This document shows, in pieces, positions 45,049 through 55,422 of a stretch of 64,000 bases of DNA. This DNA comes from Pseudanabaena mucicola str. Chao 1806 (GTDB taxonomy: Bacteria > Cyanobacteriota > Cyanobacteriia > Pseudanabaenales > Pseudanabaenaceae). A program made the position numbers and the translations under genes. The stretch covers positions 341,001 through 405,000 of the forward strand of contig NZ_CP097329.1 of NCBI RefSeq assembly GCF_030323025.1, read 5' to 3'. The notes under the pieces were generated by a model that saw only the letters and a program-made list of their open reading frames with translations, made no database searches and was not told the origin of the DNA. Position 1 is the first letter of the stretch. Each line of letters starts with the position of its first letter.

Positions 45049-47064
45049 ATGCGTCTATGTATTAATCCTAATTGTCCAATCCCTGACCATCCTGACAATG
45101 ACAATTATCAAACTTGTCAAGGATGTGGTTCAGAATTGTTAATCGATAGTTGCTATACGGTAACTAAATTATTGAGCGACTCTGGGGGCTTTGGAGTCGT
45201 CTATGAAGCTGAGAATCCCGCAGGACAACCTAAAATCCTGAAAGTCCTAAAACAGGACTTGAATGAAGATAGCAAGGCAGTCTCACTGTTCCAACAGGAG
45301 GCTTTGGTGCTAGGACAGATTGAACATGCGGGGATTCCTAAGATCGAGTCCTATGTGCATCACACGCTTGAAAACGGTATAACTTTGCATGGGATCATCA
45401 TGCAAAAAATTGAGGGGGTAAATCTCGAACAATGGATCAATCAACGGAATGGTCAACCGATCGCCCAAAAAAGAGCGATCGTCTGGCTCAAGCAATTGGT
45501 CGAAATTCTGGCATTAGTCCATAGCAAAGGCTATTTCCATCGCGATATCAAACCCGCAAATGTGATGCTATCCCCATCGGGTCAGCTAGTCCTGATTGAC
45601 TTTGGCACAGCCCGTGAAGCAACACATACCTATCTTGCCAAAATTGGGGGGATTCAAGGAGTTACTAGTATCTGCTCAGTGGGCTATACATCTCCTGAAC
45701 AGGAAAAGGGCTTTGCCGTGCCACAGTCCGATTTCTACTCCCTCGGCTGCACGATGATTCATCTAGTGACGGGCAAGTATCCCCTTGATACCTACAATCC
45801 CGATCGCGATGTCTTTGAGTGGCGAGCCTCAGCTCCTGAAATTTCCGAAGAATTTGCCGATCTCATTGATGTGCTGATTGCACGTAAGCCCAGCGATCGC
45901 CCCATGAACTGTGAATCAATCTTAAAGATTCTCAAAGAGATAGAACATCTGGACAAACTCGCTCCAAATGCTAAGACTAGCGCTAAACGCAAGTCCATTA
46001 AAAAAGCAATCAAAGAATCTACCCGTAAACCAACTTCGCCAATTTTGTTGGTGGTATCCGTTGTGGTAGCAGCAACCGTTGGCTTAGGGATTGGGACAGC
46101 GATTAAGGTGTCAGCACTGGGTAGTTTTGAGGAGATTAATTTCCAACTTCCTACTTTGCAGAAAAAACGCTTGACACCGATTCGATTTCTGCAAGGACAT
46201 TTAGATAGTATTCAAAATATCGCTCTGAGTCCTGATGGTAAAACTATTGCCAGTGCTAGTGATGATGGCACGGTAAAGTTTTGGGAATTAGAAGGAGGTA
46301 CTAATGCAACTATTGAAATTAAAGATCAAGGCGGATGGGTTCGCGCTGTTACATTTCTCTCTGATCGACAGATCATCACCGCAGGTCAGGATAAAAATAT
46401 AAAAATTATTGATATAGCATCAGGCAAGGTTGTTAAGACCTTGAGTGGTCATACCAATCTTGTTAATAATTTGGCGATCGCACCTGCTAGTGACCTCTTA
46501 GTTAGTGGCAGTTATGACAATACGGTAAATGTTTGGCAACTTTCGACGGGTAAATTACTGCGATCGCTCAAAGGTCACACTGACAAAATTTGGGGAATTG
46601 CGATTTCACCTGATGGTAAGCAAATAGTGAGTGCTAGTCGAGATAAGACCTTAAAGATTTGGGATACCAAAACGGGAGAACCTGTAAAAACTCTTTCAGG
46701 GCATTTGGCAGGGGTGACCTGTGTATTAATTACACCTGACGGTAAGCATATTATCAGTGGTAGTAGTGATAAATCGATTCGAGTTTGGGATATCGCTACA
46801 GGAAATCAGTTGTTTATGCTCACTGGGCATAAGGAAGTCATTGGAGCGATCGCAATTACTAGTGATGGTAATTATTTGATCAGTGGAGGCAAAGACAATC
46901 CTGATTCGATTCACCTATGGAATCTCAAAACTAAGTCTCTGATTTGGGATTTGATTGGTCACACCGATCTGGTGACATCTCTAGTCATTACTCCAGACAA
47001 TCAGAAACTAATTAGTAGTAGTCAAGATAAAAGTATTAATATTTGGGAACTACCTAAACCTTAG
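45049..47064 (+). CDS. Ser/Thr protein kinase with Cys4 ribbon, membrane segment and WD40 propeller
   Basis: A 671-residue protein. An N-terminal Cys4 ribbon (C4, C9, C23, C26, sharing CxNPNC with the kinase at 3017). Kinase domain from about residue 38 (SDSGGFGVVYEAEN, YFHRDIKPANVMLSPSG, IDFGTARE, GYTSPEQ). One membrane segment (SPILLVVSVVVAATVGLGIG, about 323-343). Then about seven WD40 blades (from about 378), most ending in W-D or W-E after a D-x-(S/T)-(I/V)-x-(V/I)-W run. All catalytic motifs are intact. The propeller lies outside the membrane if the kinase is cytoplasmic, suggesting a receptor-like sensor (inference). Confidence 0.92.
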   Translation: MRLCINPNCPIPDHPDNDNYQTCQGCGSELLIDSCYTVTKLLSDSGGFGVVYEAENPAGQPKILKVLKQDLNEDSKAVSLFQQEALVLGQIEHAGIPKIESYVHHTLENGITLHGIIMQKIEGVNLEQWINQRNGQPIAQKRAIVWLKQLVEILALVHSKGYFHRDIKPANVMLSPSGQLVLIDFGTAREATHTYLAKIGGIQGVTSICSVGYTSPEQEKGFAVPQSDFYSLGCTMIHLVTGKYPLDTYNPDRDVFEWRASAPEISEEFADLIDVLIARKPSDRPMNCESILKILKEIEHLDKLAPNAKTSAKRKSIKKAIKESTRKPTSPILLVVSVVVAATVGLGIGTAIKVSALGSFEEINFQLPTLQKKRLTPIRFLQGHLDSIQNIALSPDGKTIASASDDGTVKFWELEGGTNATIEIKDQGGWVRAVTFLSDRQIITAGQDKNIKIIDIASGKVVKTLSGHTNLVNNLAIAPASDLLVSGSYDNTVNVWQLSTGKLLRSLKGHTDKIWGIAISPDGKQIVSASRDKTLKIWDTKTGEPVKTLSGHLAGVTCVLITPDGKHIISGSSDKSIRVWDIATGNQLFMLTGHKEVIGAIAITSDGNYLISGGKDNPDSIHLWNLKTKSLIWDLIGHTDLVTSLVITPDNQKLISSSQDKSINIWELPKP

Positions 47065-47077
47065 TTTTAACTTTAAT

Positions 47078-47366
47078 TAGGACTTATGCAATATCCCTAA
47101 GTACAGGACAAAAAACTTGAAACGCGCTCCCAGCAAGGATTTGACTTAATAAGTCCAAAAGCTTTGCCTAGTAACGGTTTCAGGGTGTTTTGGCGTTCTA
47201 TTTTTAAATTTTTGTCCTGTACTTAGGCAATATCCATGTAATAAATTACGGGATGAAAACTTAAACCCTTTAAAACGGTTTGATTACAGACGTTATTGAG
47301 TCCGCTTTAGCTGACTTTAGCTTTGAGTCAAGAACTTGAGTTCTTGGTTATTTTTCGTAAGTCCTA
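47078..47366. repeat. F5-type element, copy d, interrupted by a 130-bp MITE
   Basis: Outer ends TAGGACTTATGCA and CGTAAGTCCTA match F5. The central part is expanded by a second element at 47097-47226 and by about 130 bp of unassigned sequence with TTGAGTCAAGAACTTGAGTTC palindromic traces. No coding sequence. Confidence 0.65.
47097..47226. mobile_element. 130-bp MITE with 9-bp target duplication
   Basis: Perfect inverted ends CTAAGTACAGGACAAAAA / TTTTTGTCCTGTACTTAG, flanked on both sides by GCAATATCC (47088-47096 and 47227-47235). The end sequence also starts the IS4-family fragment at 23838, and a 9-bp duplication is known for part of the IS4 family, so an IS4-type transposase probably moved it. 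It carries no gene. Confidence 0.88.
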
Positions 47367-47446
47367 TTTATAACTGTTTTAAATAACTTTTAGAAGAACT
47401 TCGACTTCGCTCAGCCCTCGGTGTAAGCTAGCTGAGCAAAAAAGTA

Positions 47447-48787
47447 TTAAACGATCAAAAATCTGAGCACGACATAGATTGTTGCAGCAACCAATTGCAA
47501 AACCATGACAGGAATGCCATAGCGCAAAAACACTTTAAAGGAAATGCGTTTGCCATGTTGTTCGGCAATTCCCGCCGCAACAATATTGGACGAAGCACCA
47601 ACTAAAGTACCATTGCCTCCCAAAGTTGCGCCGTACATCATGGCATAGAAAAGTGGTAATACCGCATTAGGAAATTGTCCTGTGAAATCGGTTGCAAGTA
47701 CTTCAGGGCTAGCTAAACCAACATTAACAACATATTGTTTGAGCAATGGAACCATCGCTACTACAAGGGGGATATTTGGAACTACACTAGAAATTAATCC
47801 TACAAAAAAGATTAAAGAGATAGAACCAAGGGCAATATTTTTCCCTAATACGATTGCTAAAACTCCAGACATACTAGCAATTACACCTGTTTTCTCTAAG
47901 CTGCCAATCAGCACAAAAATGCACATAAAGAAAATCAAGGTACTCCAATCAACATCCTGCAAAATCTGTTTTACATTATCTATCTTGCTATGGTGGGCTA
48001 GCATAAGAGCGAGCGTTGCTCCCAGCAATGCAACGGTTGCAGGTGATACGGGTACTGGCAAAGTTTCGCCAATCACAAAAAATGTCAGCACAAAAGTCGT
48101 GATAATTGCGCCAACAATCAGAGTGCGGGGATGATTAATCTTGGGATGAGGAAGACGTTCAAGATTTGCTAACTTCTTATTCCAGATTTTGCGAAATAGG
48201 AAAGGCAAAATTGCCACAATCACACCAACAGCGATCGCTCCCCCAAGACTTAGTTTCATGAGATAGTCTACAAAACTCATATTGATGGCATCACCAACAA
48301 TGTAAGTAGCGGGATCGCCAACTATGGTAAGCAAACCTGAGCTATTCGCCACAAATACCATCAAAATCAACAGTGGTACAAAATCTACGCCGATTTCCTG
48401 TGCCATTGGTGGAATTAATGGTGCAAGTAGCATGACCGTGGTGGCATTAGGTAAAACGGCACAGATCGGTGTGGTAATTGCAACTATTCCTAATAGCAAT
48501 CGATCGCCTCTTCCCTTGGCAAGAATTACCATCTGGGTAGCGAGATACTCGAAGACCCTCGTCGGTTCAAAGGCTCGTACCATCACCATTACCCCGAAGA
48601 AAAGCCCCAATGTGCCATGACTTTTGCCAATATAGCTAATTGCCTCAGGCATAGTTATGATGTTAGTGACAATCAGGATCAACGCACCAAGAAAAGCCGC
48701 AACTACAAAATGTATCCATTCTGTAATCAATAAAAATATGACACCAACGAAGGTCGCTAGGGATACGATCGCTTGCCAAGTTAACAT
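47447..48787 (-). CDS. ArsB/NhaD (SLC13-like) family ion transporter
   Basis: A 446-residue membrane protein with about eleven hydrophobic segments. Repeated half-motifs are recognisable: AVLPNATTVMLLAPLIPPMA (near residue 113) and SVVPNIPLVVAMVPLLKQYV (near 340), followed by the G-rich ATLGGNGTLVGASSNIVAAG. This inverted-repeat plan is shared by arsenite pumps (ArsB), Na+/H+ antiporters (NhaD) and the plant P protein. The substrate is not determinable; no arsenic genes adjoin. 16 nt separate it from the ABC exporter upstream on the same strand, so they may be co-transcribed. Confidence 0.87.
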   Translation of the reverse strand: MLTWQAIVSLATFVGVIFLLITEWIHFVVAAFLGALILIVTNIITMPEAISYIGKSHGTLGLFFGVMVMVRAFEPTRVFEYLATQMVILAKGRGDRLLLGIVAITTPICAVLPNATTVMLLAPLIPPMAQEIGVDFVPLLILMVFVANSSGLLTIVGDPATYIVGDAINMSFVDYLMKLSLGGAIAVGVIVAILPFLFRKIWNKKLANLERLPHPKINHPRTLIVGAIITTFVLTFFVIGETLPVPVSPATVALLGATLALMLAHHSKIDNVKQILQDVDWSTLIFFMCIFVLIGSLEKTGVIASMSGVLAIVLGKNIALGSISLIFFVGLISSVVPNIPLVVAMVPLLKQYVVNVGLASPEVLATDFTGQFPNAVLPLFYAMMYGATLGGNGTLVGASSNIVAAGIAEQHGKRISFKVFLRYGIPVMVLQLVAATIYVVLRFLIV

Positions 48788-48803
48788 TTATCCTAAATCT
48801 CTA

Positions 48804-50558
48804 TTAACGAAGGGAGACTTCAAGTTTATGTTGATTCCAAAGTTTTTGATAGAGGTGTGAGGAAGCAAGTAATTCAGCATGATTGCCTACTTGGACGATT
48901 TGACCTGCATCCATTAAAATGATTCGATCGCAAGTTGATGCAGCCGATAGATTATGTGTAATAAAGAGAACTGTTTTGTGTCGGGGCAAATTACTTAAAA
49001 TTCCTGTAGCTGTTTGATTGTCAACACTGGAAAGAGCATCATCGAGTACCAAAATTGGCGTATCCACTAGCAAGGCTCTAGCTAGAGCAGTGCGCTGTCT
49101 TTGACCACCAGATAGGGTAATACCGCGTTCACCGACAAGCGTATCGTATTGCTTAGGGAACTTTAAAATCTCCTGTTCAATACGGGCTTGATTAGCAAAG
49201 TTCTCCACTTCATGATCGTAGGCTTGAGGTTTACCATAACGGATGTTGTCGCGCATGGTGGCGCTGAACAGGAAACTGTCTTGCGGTACAAAGGAAATGA
49301 TCGATCGCAGGGCTTCAATCCGCATTTTGGTTATATCGACACCATCGATAAAAATTTGATCCGATGGAACTTCCACTAAACGCATCAAGGCACTGGCTAA
49401 TGTCGATTTTCCAGAACCCACCGTTCCTAAAATTGCAACGGTTTCACCTTGATGAATCGTAAAGCTAACATGATTCAGGGCAGGCTGATTAGCTTTAGGA
49501 TAGGTAAAACATAGATTCCTTACTTCAATTTTTCCTATAATTTGCTCTTTACTTAAGGCGATCGCATCGGGTGGATCAATGATTGCAGGCGGGATATCGA
49601 GAATACCTTGAATACGATTAATGCTCACGATTCCTCGTTGATAAGTCACCATCACAAAGCCCAAAATTGCTGTTGGGAAGATTAATCGTTCTACATAAAT
49701 TATTAATGTTAGTAAATCACCAATTTTAAAAGTAGTATTAGCAGGATTAGCGAGCTTTTCGCCGCCAAACCAAATCAACACTAAAAAACTGATACTGGCG
49801 ATGCCACCGAGTAATGGAAATAAAATATTACGACTTCGCGCCATGCGTAAGTTGGCTTTGAGCAAGCGGTCATTCAGCTTACCAAAGGCATCCCGTTCAT
49901 TCTGTTCCTGTGCATAGGTTTTGATTAGTGCCATACCGTTGAGATCTTCTTGGAGCAATGAACTGACCTTCGATAACTCTTCCTGCACATCTAACTGCTC
50001 ATCGCGTAGCTGACCACTAAAGCGCTGTACGATCGCTAACATAATTGGATAAACCGAAATTGATAGCAAAGTTAGTAAAGGATCAATTGCCACCATTGCA
50101 GGCAGGGTCAGACCATAGACAAACACAGAGTTGATAATACTCAGTAATGCAAATCCCGTCAGACGACGAATATTTTCGACATCACTAGTGACAATACTGA
50201 TCGTTTCCCCTGCGGAATTATTGGCAAAGTAGCTTGGGGGTAGCTTGAGTAAATGCTGGAAAATTTGCTGCTTGAGACTAAACTCAATTTTGCGACCAAT
50301 ACCAAAGATCCAGATTCGGGAGACCATGCGGATAATCCACATCAATGATGATAACCCTGCAATCAGCCAGACGTAGTTAATTAGGTGATGAAAATCACCA
50401 GCTTTAATCTTGCTAAGATCGTCAACTGCACCCCTTATTAGCGAAGGAATATATGTACCCAGAACATTTGCCAGTAGTAGGGCAACTGTGCCAATAGCTA
50501 AGTCACTCCAGTAAGGACGGAGATAGTTTTGAAGGTTTTGAAATTGCGATCGCGCCAT
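48804..50558 (-). CDS. ABC transporter, fused permease and ATPase (exporter type)
   Basis: A 584-residue half-exporter. Six membrane segments in residues 1-315 (type IV ABC exporter fold), then the ATPase: Walker A LGTVGSGKSTLASALMR near residue 372, Q-loop SFVPQDSFLFSATMRDNIRY, signature LSGGQRQRTALARALL, Walker B ILVLDDALSSVDNQT and switch His in FITHNLSAAS. All catalytic motifs intact. Homologues are multidrug or lipid exporters that work as homo- or heterodimers (BmrA/MsbA/YheI-like); the substrate is unknown. First gene of a possible pair with the ArsB/NhaD-type transporter. Confidence 0.93.
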   Translation of the reverse strand: MARSQFQNLQNYLRPYWSDLAIGTVALLLANVLGTYIPSLIRGAVDDLSKIKAGDFHHLINYVWLIAGLSSLMWIIRMVSRIWIFGIGRKIEFSLKQQIFQHLLKLPPSYFANNSAGETISIVTSDVENIRRLTGFALLSIINSVFVYGLTLPAMVAIDPLLTLLSISVYPIMLAIVQRFSGQLRDEQLDVQEELSKVSSLLQEDLNGMALIKTYAQEQNERDAFGKLNDRLLKANLRMARSRNILFPLLGGIASISFLVLIWFGGEKLANPANTTFKIGDLLTLIIYVERLIFPTAILGFVMVTYQRGIVSINRIQGILDIPPAIIDPPDAIALSKEQIIGKIEVRNLCFTYPKANQPALNHVSFTIHQGETVAILGTVGSGKSTLASALMRLVEVPSDQIFIDGVDITKMRIEALRSIISFVPQDSFLFSATMRDNIRYGKPQAYDHEVENFANQARIEQEILKFPKQYDTLVGERGITLSGGQRQRTALARALLVDTPILVLDDALSSVDNQTATGILSNLPRHKTVLFITHNLSAASTCDRIILMDAGQIVQVGNHAELLASSHLYQKLWNQHKLEVSLR

Positions 50559-50725
50559 AATATATCCATACTACTTTATTTTGGCAAAAGCCTTGCTAGC
50601 AAGCATTTGAGACAAATATGGGCGACACTTAGCGTCGCCCATGTTCAAAATACTGATAGCCCTAATTCAAGGTAGCATTTTTAAGCAAGGAGTTTGTCCA
50701 CCGAAAGCAGGCAAACACCTTGCGA

Positions 50726-51091
50726 TTAAGCATCGATGAATAGGTCTTCACCTTCCTGGGTGACAGCAAAGTTGGCGATATCAGTGGAAACTTTGCCCAT
50801 CGAAACAATCTTCTTGGCAAAATCAGGTAAGGGAATACCAACAACAGAATCTACCCACTCGACATTTTTACCAGTGCAGATCTCGAACTTAGAGCCATGA
50901 AAAGGACAAGTAATGACACCATTTTCAAATTTACCCTTGGCTAAAGGTAGTCCAAAGTGAGGACATTTGTTGGCGATCGCGCAATGTTTGTCACCAACTT
51001 TTGCCACGATCACTGATTGACCATTAGCACTAGTTTTTAATACCTTGTCAGCACTGACATCTTTAGTGCTAGCAATTTTTACTTTAGCCAT
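50726..51091 (-). CDS. Rieske 2Fe-2S ferredoxin-like protein
   Basis: A 121-residue soluble protein with a complete Rieske site: Cys43-Pro-His45 (NKCPHFGLPLAKG) and Cys62-Pro-Phe-His65 (TCPFHGSKFEICTG). No membrane anchor, so it is not the cytochrome b6f Rieske protein; it looks like a free Rieske ferredoxin of the NirD/BphF kind, usually an electron donor to an oxygenase. No oxygenase gene adjoins. The C-terminal tail from FAKKIVSMGKVSTDIA onward is longer than in minimal Rieske ferredoxins. Confidence 0.9.
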   Translation of the reverse strand: MAKVKIASTKDVSADKVLKTSANGQSVIVAKVGDKHCAIANKCPHFGLPLAKGKFENGVITCPFHGSKFEICTGKNVEWVDSVVGIPLPDFAKKIVSMGKVSTDIANFAVTQEGEDLFIDA

Positions 51092-51203
51092 GACTAGATA
51101 CTCCTGAGTATGAAAGATTTGTAAAGTTTTTTAAAATAACGCTCAAACAGATCATACAGGATTGAATGTTTTGAGTTGGAGTTACAACCTACACCTTTAG
51201 ATA

Positions 51204-51250
51204 CAAATAAAAAAAGCTAGGGGGCAAAGCCCCCTAGCTTTTTTTATTTG
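51204..51250 (-). terminator. Terminator of glyA
   Basis: CAAATAAAAAAAGCTAGGGG...-AAA-...CCCCTAGCTTTTTTTATTTG, a 22-bp perfect stem 4 nt past the glyA stop. Confidence 0.92.
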
Positions 51251-51253
51251 ACT

Positions 51254-52552
51254 TTAAACTGCTAGGGCAGGTTCTTTAGCAGCAATTGTGGGGTAATCCA
51301 ATTCAGGATAGAGAGGGAAACGATCGCATAGTGCTTGTACTCTCGCGATGCAATCCGATTGGACAGCATCACTTTCAGGATTGAGTAAGCGATCGGCGAT
51401 AATATTGGCAATTTCGCGGAAGTCAGCCTCCTTGAGACCACGAGAGGTCATCGCAGGCGAGCCAAGACGCAAACCACTAGTAACAAAAGGTGATTCGGGA
51501 TCAAACGGAACTGTGTTTTTATTAGCAGTGATATTGATACCGCTTACTAATAGGTCAGCTACCTTACCAGTCATGCCAATTGAACGGAGATCGACTAACA
51601 GCAAGTGGTTGTCAGTGCCATTAGAAACTAGTTTCAAACCACGTTCTTGTAATTGAGCAGCAAGGGCTTGGGAGTTAGCAATTACTTGTCCGCAGTAAGT
51701 TTTGAACTCAGGACGCAATGCTTCACCAAAGGCAACCGCTTTTGCGGCAATCACATGTTCGAGGGGACCACCTTGTGATCCAGGGAAAACTGACTTATCA
51801 AACTTTTTGCCGAGAGCAGCATCGCGAGTCATGATCAATCCGCCACGAGGACCGCGCAAAGTTTTGTGGGTAGTAGTAGTGACGACATCACAGTAGGGGA
51901 TGGGGTTAGGGTGATGACCAGAAGCAACCAGCCCTGCAATATGGGCAATATCTGCCATAAGGTATGCACCGACTTCATCAGCGATCGCTCTAAATTTCGC
52001 AAAATCAATAATCCGAGGATAGGCGGAATAACCACAGATGATTAATTTGGGTTTGTGTTGCAATGCCAAATCTCGAATCAAATCAAAATCTAGCTGCTCA
52101 GTTTCTTTATTTAAGCCGTAATGGACTTTGTTAAACCACAACCCTGAGACGTTCACAGGTGAGCCATGAGTTAAATGTCCACCATGGGACAAGTCCATCC
52201 CCAAAAAGGTATCCCCTGGTTTGAGTAGGGTAAGAAATACAGCAAAGTTAGCCTGTGCGCCAGAGTGGGGCTGAACGTTTGCGTGGGCAGCGTCAAATAA
52301 TTCTTTAATACGATCGATTGCGATCGACTCGATCTCATCGACAAATTCACAACCACCGTAATATCGTTTGGAGGGCAAACCTTCGGCATACTTATTGGTC
52401 AAAACTGATCCCTGCGCCGCCATCACTGCAAGGGAGGTAAAATTTTCACTAGCAATGAGTTCGATATTATTGCGCTGTCTCTCGATTTCTTTACCGATAA
52501 AGCTTGCGACAAGAGGATCGGATTCGGCAAGGAGGGAAAACAAATTGGTCAT
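51254..52552 (-). CDS. glyA: Serine hydroxymethyltransferase GlyA
   Basis: About 432 residues from the ATG at 52552 ([20 protein letters not shown]). The frame extends 23 codons further upstream but the extension is not family-like. PLP site: [18 protein letters not shown] with the Schiff-base Lys; also [20 protein letters not shown] near the N-terminus, [20 protein letters not shown] and [13 protein letters not shown]. It interconverts serine and glycine with tetrahydrofolate, linking to photorespiration together with the glycolate genes. Length matches the family (about 427). Confidence 0.96.
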   Translation of the reverse strand: MTNLFSLLAESDPLVASFIGKEIERQRNNIELIASENFTSLAVMAAQGSVLTNKYAEGLPSKRYYGGCEFVDEIESIAIDRIKELFDAAHANVQPHSGAQANFAVFLTLLKPGDTFLGMDLSHGGHLTHGSPVNVSGLWFNKVHYGLNKETEQLDFDLIRDLALQHKPKLIICGYSAYPRIIDFAKFRAIADEVGAYLMADIAHIAGLVASGHHPNPIPYCDVVTTTTHKTLRGPRGGLIMTRDAALGKKFDKSVFPGSQGGPLEHVIAAKAVAFGEALRPEFKTYCGQVIANSQALAAQLQERGLKLVSNGTDNHLLLVDLRSIGMTGKVADLLVSGINITANKNTVPFDPESPFVTSGLRLGSPAMTSRGLKEADFREIANIIADRLLNPESDAVQSDCIARVQALCDRFPLYPELDYPTIAAKEPALAV

Positions 52553-52703
52553 TTCTTCTGAGCTTCTGTGCTGTTTGTCTGAATGATTCGGTCTAAGGCG
52601 ATGATGGGCTAGCATTAACAAAAATACCCAATTACACCCAGTTTATTTATGCTAACACGCGCAGATCTCAAGCGTGAACTGTCACATAAGATGCTAAGTA
52701 ATG

Positions 52704-52745
52704 CACAAAATATAAAGCACCCGATCAGGTGCTTTATATTTTGTG
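52704..52745 (-). terminator. Terminator of accC
   Basis: CACAAAATATAAAGCACC-CGATCA-GGTGCTTTATATTTTGTG, an 18-bp perfect stem 7 nt past the accC stop. Confidence 0.88.
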
Positions 52746-52752
52746 TTCTTAT

Positions 52753-54117
52753 TTATTTTTGCTCTTCGAGTCTAGCTTGTAGCAATGGGACATAGTTGGT
52801 GTAAACATGCCCCTGACCAAATTCTTCGTCATCTAATACCTTTTGATGGAAAGGGATCGTGGTCGGCACACCCGTAATTGCACATTCACGCAAAGCACGC
52901 TTCATCCGTAAAATCGCCGCAGGGCGATCGCTACCCCAGACAATTAACTTTGCAATTAGCGAATCATAATATGGTGGAATCACATAATCAGTGTAAACAT
53001 GGGAATCCATGCGGACACCCGGTCCTCCTGGGGGTAAATATCCACTAATGCGCCCAGGGTTGGGACGGAAGTTATGATCGGGGTCTTCAGCATTGATTCG
53101 ACATTCGATCGCATGACCGCGGATCTCTATATCCTTTTGATGGAATCGCAGCTTGTCGCCTTGGGCAACCCGCAACTGTTCGGCAATCAAGTCAATACCT
53201 GTAATCATCTCCGTCACAGGATGCTCAACTTGAATCCGAGTATTCATCTCCATGAAATAAAACTTGCCATATTTATCTAGCAAAAACTCAACCGTACCCA
53301 CACCCACGTAATTAATTGCTTTGGCAGCCTTTACCGCCGCATCGCCCATTTTTTCGCGTAACTTTGGATTGACAGCACTACTAGGCGCTTCCTCTAATAA
53401 CTTTTGGTGACGACGCTGGATCGAGCAGTCCCTCTCACCCAAATGCACCACGTTTCCATGCATATCAGCCAAGATTTGGATCTCAATATGGCGAGGATCT
53501 TCGATCACTTTTTCGATATATACACCACCATTACCAAAAGCCGCCTCCGCTTCACCTTGAGCAGCCCTTAGTAAACGTAGTAAATCATCAGGATTGTGAA
53601 CCAGACGCATACCACGACCGCCACCACCTGCCGTAGCTTTGATCATCACAGGAAAACCGATATCATGGGCAATTTTTTCGGCTTGCTCCTCTGACTCAAT
53701 TAAACCTTCACTCCCTGGAATAGTTGGCACACCAGCCTTCTGCATTGTCTTTTTGGCAGTAGACTTGTCACCCATTGAGCGAATCGAGTTGGGGCTGGGA
53801 CCAACAAACAATAAGTTGTGATCGGCACAGATTTCTGCAAATCGAGCATTTTCTGACAAGAATCCATAGCCAGGATGAATGGCTGTAGCATTGTGTGTCA
53901 AGGCTGCCGAAATGATATTCGGGATATTAAGATAGCTTTTGCTGCTTGGAGAATCGCCAATGCAGACCGCTTCGTGGGCTAGCTGTACATGCAACGAATT
54001 GCGATCAACATCGGAATAAACAGCAACGGTGGGAATTCCTAGCTCTTCGCAAGTCCGAATAATTCGGAGAGCAATTTCACCTCGATTGGCAATCAGTAGT
54101 TTGGCGATTGGAGCCAT
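52753..54117 (-). CDS. accC: Acetyl-CoA carboxylase, biotin carboxylase subunit AccC
   Basis: A 454-residue ATP-grasp enzyme. N-terminal [20 protein letters not shown], the Gly-rich lid [20 protein letters not shown] near residue 159, the catalytic [17 protein letters not shown] and [38 protein letters not shown] and the C-terminal [13 protein letters not shown]. It carboxylates the biotin of AccB with bicarbonate and ATP, the first step of fatty-acid synthesis. Length typical (about 449). accB is not adjacent. Confidence 0.97.
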   Translation of the reverse strand: MAPIAKLLIANRGEIALRIIRTCEELGIPTVAVYSDVDRNSLHVQLAHEAVCIGDSPSSKSYLNIPNIISAALTHNATAIHPGYGFLSENARFAEICADHNLLFVGPSPNSIRSMGDKSTAKKTMQKAGVPTIPGSEGLIESEEQAEKIAHDIGFPVMIKATAGGGGRGMRLVHNPDDLLRLLRAAQGEAEAAFGNGGVYIEKVIEDPRHIEIQILADMHGNVVHLGERDCSIQRRHQKLLEEAPSSAVNPKLREKMGDAAVKAAKAINYVGVGTVEFLLDKYGKFYFMEMNTRIQVEHPVTEMITGIDLIAEQLRVAQGDKLRFHQKDIEIRGHAIECRINAEDPDHNFRPNPGRISGYLPPGGPGVRMDSHVYTDYVIPPYYDSLIAKLIVWGSDRPAAILRMKRALRECAITGVPTTIPFHQKVLDDEEFGQGHVYTNYVPLLQARLEEQK

Positions 54118-54474
54118 GTTTCAGTTTCTTAATGAACAGTTGTTGATAATTGGTGCTTGGTAATCGGTATTTGGTAATAATTGGCTCTGATTTGGTGCAC
54201 TTCAAATCCCGATTATGCTTTGTCTCATTGATTGTCGCTGTTGTTAGTAGTCGATGAATCAAGGCTTTTGAATTTTAACTTTTTTTGGACTGCTTATTTC
54301 AGGAGAATATCCAATGAAGTTGTAAAGGATCTTATGGATATACGCAAAATCACCGATAGTGCTAATCAAAATTTTGACTCTCTCAGATTTGATGAAGTGG
54401 TGCATCGCATCTAAGAGAGCCATTGTTTATTAGTAAGTAATTGCATCTAAATCAAAACTTCCCCATGTTGTAAC
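54118..54474. other. Spacer upstream of accC
   Basis: No convincing gene. Tandem-like variants TTGGTGCTTGGTAATCGG-TATTTGGTAATAATTGG occur near 54148-54182. The accC promoter should be here. A 60-codon plus-strand frame (54232-54414) has no start context or recognisable motif. Confidence 0.35.
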
Positions 54475-54741
54475 TTAAATGTGAAAAACAGCAACATCTC
54501 TAGTTCGAGAGGTCTTAGCTTGTCTTTGGGGTAGAGGTGTTAGGCGTGTAGCAATTGGCTTAAGTACCTCTGGACGTGATGGTAAACCAGGGGCATAGGA
54601 CTCAAGTACATGACCACTGCGAGTGCACATTATTAATAAATAGTCACAATCATCACATTGGGTTTTCACTTGGGTAAGGTATGGGAGATGGTGACGCTCA
54701 GCGATCGAACCACAATTGGGGCAGCGAATAGATTCAATCAT
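54475..54741 (-). CDS. Small zinc-ribbon protein of unknown function
   Basis: 88 residues. The N-terminal half is a Cys4 ribbon: Cys7-Pro-Asn-Cys10 and Cys29-Asp-Asp-Cys32 within MIESIRCPNCGSIAERHHLP and TQCDDCDYLLIMC. The C-terminal half is Pro/Arg-rich (PLPQRQAKTSRTRDVAVF). The start follows CTCCAAGGAGC, a strong ribosome-binding site. Similar short proteins are common in cyanobacteria and have sometimes been mislabelled as PriA; I assign no function. Single gene. Confidence 0.72.
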   Translation of the reverse strand: MIESIRCPNCGSIAERHHLPYLTQVKTQCDDCDYLLIMCTRSGHVLESYAPGLPSRPEVLKPIATRLTPLPQRQAKTSRTRDVAVFHI

Positions 54742-55422
54742 TTTGAGTAGCTCCTTGGAGGTAATAGTAGTTTAAATTCTTGTTTATTAAAAAAATATAA
54801 ACACTTTTAAGGCTTGGGGAATGAGCCTAATAGCCCTATATCATCTTGTTAACTTATTTAGCGATTGACAGGGAACCACTACTTTAACAATTTGATTTTT
54901 AGAGAAACTAGAAAGTTAATGAGATGGGTTGCAGATTTCAATAAAAGACAAATTTGCTAAAAGTTTGGTTTATTGGAGAATTTATTTTCAGATAATTATG
55001 TCATCGAATAATTTTTGAAATTAGAATAAACCATGTGATGATTATAAGCACAAAAAACGGGGATCATTACTATATAGGCGATCCCCGCTTTCAAAAGATA
55101 TAGTAATCAAACTCTGAATCTTGCCTAGTAGCAAGGGATCAGTCGATGTTTAAAAAATGGTTAAGTATCAATTTCCCCATAAAATCATTATAAATCTTTA
55201 CAGGTCTGCCGTCTCTATCCGAAATATCAATATTCTTAAAAGCTTATTGATTTTCTTAAACATTTCTTTACAATTGGTTGGTGATTAATACATTAATAGG
55301 AAATAATTCGCGTATTGGAGCCTAATTATACCTAGGTATAATGTAAAATTGTATATCACAAGTATGAATATTAGGCTCGCTAATTAATCTACTTAATAAA
55401 ATTTGTGTGTTGTTATGTGCAT
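54742..55422. other. Long A/T-rich spacer without a gene
   Basis: About 680 bp with no plausible ORF or tRNA. A hairpin at about 55060-55092 (CGGGGATC...GATCCCCG, 8-bp perfect stem) is followed on the minus strand by TTTTTT and may end a transcript coming from hemH, 330 nt away. The rest is below the usual G+C of the window and may be a decayed gene or the site of a deletion. Confidence 0.45.

Noticed and set aside
52553-52621. 23-codon extension of GlyA
   Set aside because: Not family-like; MTNLF at 52552 fits known SHMT starts.
54232-54414. 60-codon plus-strand frame between accC and the zinc-ribbon gene
   Set aside because: No ribosome-binding site, no motif, and located in the accC promoter region.
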